From CAZPBO01 sp964584815 (GTDB taxonomy: Bacteria; Planctomycetota; SKW154), in assembly GCA_964584815.1 (NCBI GenBank), contig CAZPBO010000037.1:1-24478 (forward strand): a DNA stretch of 24,478 bases. Direction: 5' to 3'. The notes beneath the pieces are model-generated. The model saw nothing but the letters and a program-made list of their open reading frames with translations, searched no databases and was not told the origin of the DNA. Of the stretch, positions 24,405-24,478 are shown in pieces. Positions within the stretch are counted from its first letter, which is position 1, and each line of letters starts with the position of its first letter. The position numbers and the translations under genes are program-made.

Positions 24405-24478
24405 ATGAGGCTTCTGGCAATGGTTGTGGCGGTGGCGCTGGTTATGGTAGCAGGTATTCTCATTGCGGGGCTGACGGG
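24405..24478 (+). CDS. Start of an exported or membrane protein (partial)
   Basis: An ATG with GGAGG (24393-24397) at 7 nt opens a frame to the right edge: MRLLAMVVAVALVMVAGILI and onward, a signal peptide or TM anchor. Only 24 codons are visible, so the family cannot be named. It probably belongs to the same transcript as the dehydratase subunit. Confidence 0.65.
   Translation, partial: MRLLAMVVAVALVMVAGILIAGLT

Noticed and set aside
1..24478. CRISPR arrays, tRNA or rRNA genes, insertion sequences
   Set aside because: Read for regularly spaced repeats, for the tRNA T-loop pattern and for transposase-type frames with flanking inverted repeats; none found.

Overview
The window is bacterial. 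It is GC-rich (roughly mid-50s percent by eye), gene-dense and dominated by short operons, and nearly every gene has a clear Shine-Dalgarno sequence (GGAG or AGGAGG type). The gene set suggests an anaerobic, fermentative heterotroph: a secreted GH10 xylanase with a carbohydrate-binding module, a fused ADP-forming acetate-CoA ligase, Rnf complex subunits D and G, and a 2-hydroxyacyl-CoA dehydratase/benzoyl-CoA reductase-type subunit. HEAT-repeat proteins ending in a KWLKWW-type tail, a secreted HEAT protein with an STN-like end, and a eukaryotic-like Ser/Thr kinase recall Planctomycetota-like or neighbouring uncultured phyla. That placement is an inference; no rRNA or other taxonomic marker is present.

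Layout. (1) 81-3894, minus strand: an overlapping operon in transcription order of a lipoprotein-like dual-specificity phosphatase, a DUF1611/DgcN-type P-loop protein, an enolase-superfamily dipeptide epimerase/DgcA-like protein and a membrane-anchored metallophosphoesterase. DgcN plus an epimerase points to D-glutamate or muropeptide metabolism. (2) 3996-5118: a HEAT-protein remnant (minus), then on plus a thioredoxin-fold lipoprotein without the CXXC motif, overlapping tadA. (3) 5106-10095, minus: DUF3786 protein, recJ, a family 2 glycosyltransferase and a Ser/Thr kinase, tightly coupled (an ATGA overlap, a 38-bp overlap, a 19-nt gap). (4) 10119-11899: divergent sigma70-like promoters, a leader with an 8-bp closing stem, and the xylanase. 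(5) 11954-15894, minus: rnfD, rnfG and the acetate-CoA ligase, without the other rnf genes. (6) 16050-18134, plus: a two-TM protein built from three regular ~170-residue modules of a type I do not recognise; its stop codon overlaps that of a PHP phosphatase on the other strand. (7) 19008-21923, plus: a tail-anchored coiled-coil protein and a secreted HEAT/STN-like protein. (8) 21965-22882, minus: an anchored vWA protein with a good intrinsic terminator. (9) 22904-24478: an intergenic region with three consecutive inverted repeats, the dehydratase-type subunit, a tiny lipoprotein-like ORF coupled to it by GTGA, and the start of a further exported protein.

Inferred metabolism: xylan is cut outside the cell, sugars are fermented to acetyl-CoA, the ligase makes ATP and acetate, and Rnf couples ferredoxin oxidation to an ion gradient. 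No CRISPR array, tRNA, rRNA, insertion sequence or phage gene was seen. The most unusual items are the three-module membrane protein, the truncated rnf cluster joined to the ligase, and the structured leader of the xylanase gene.
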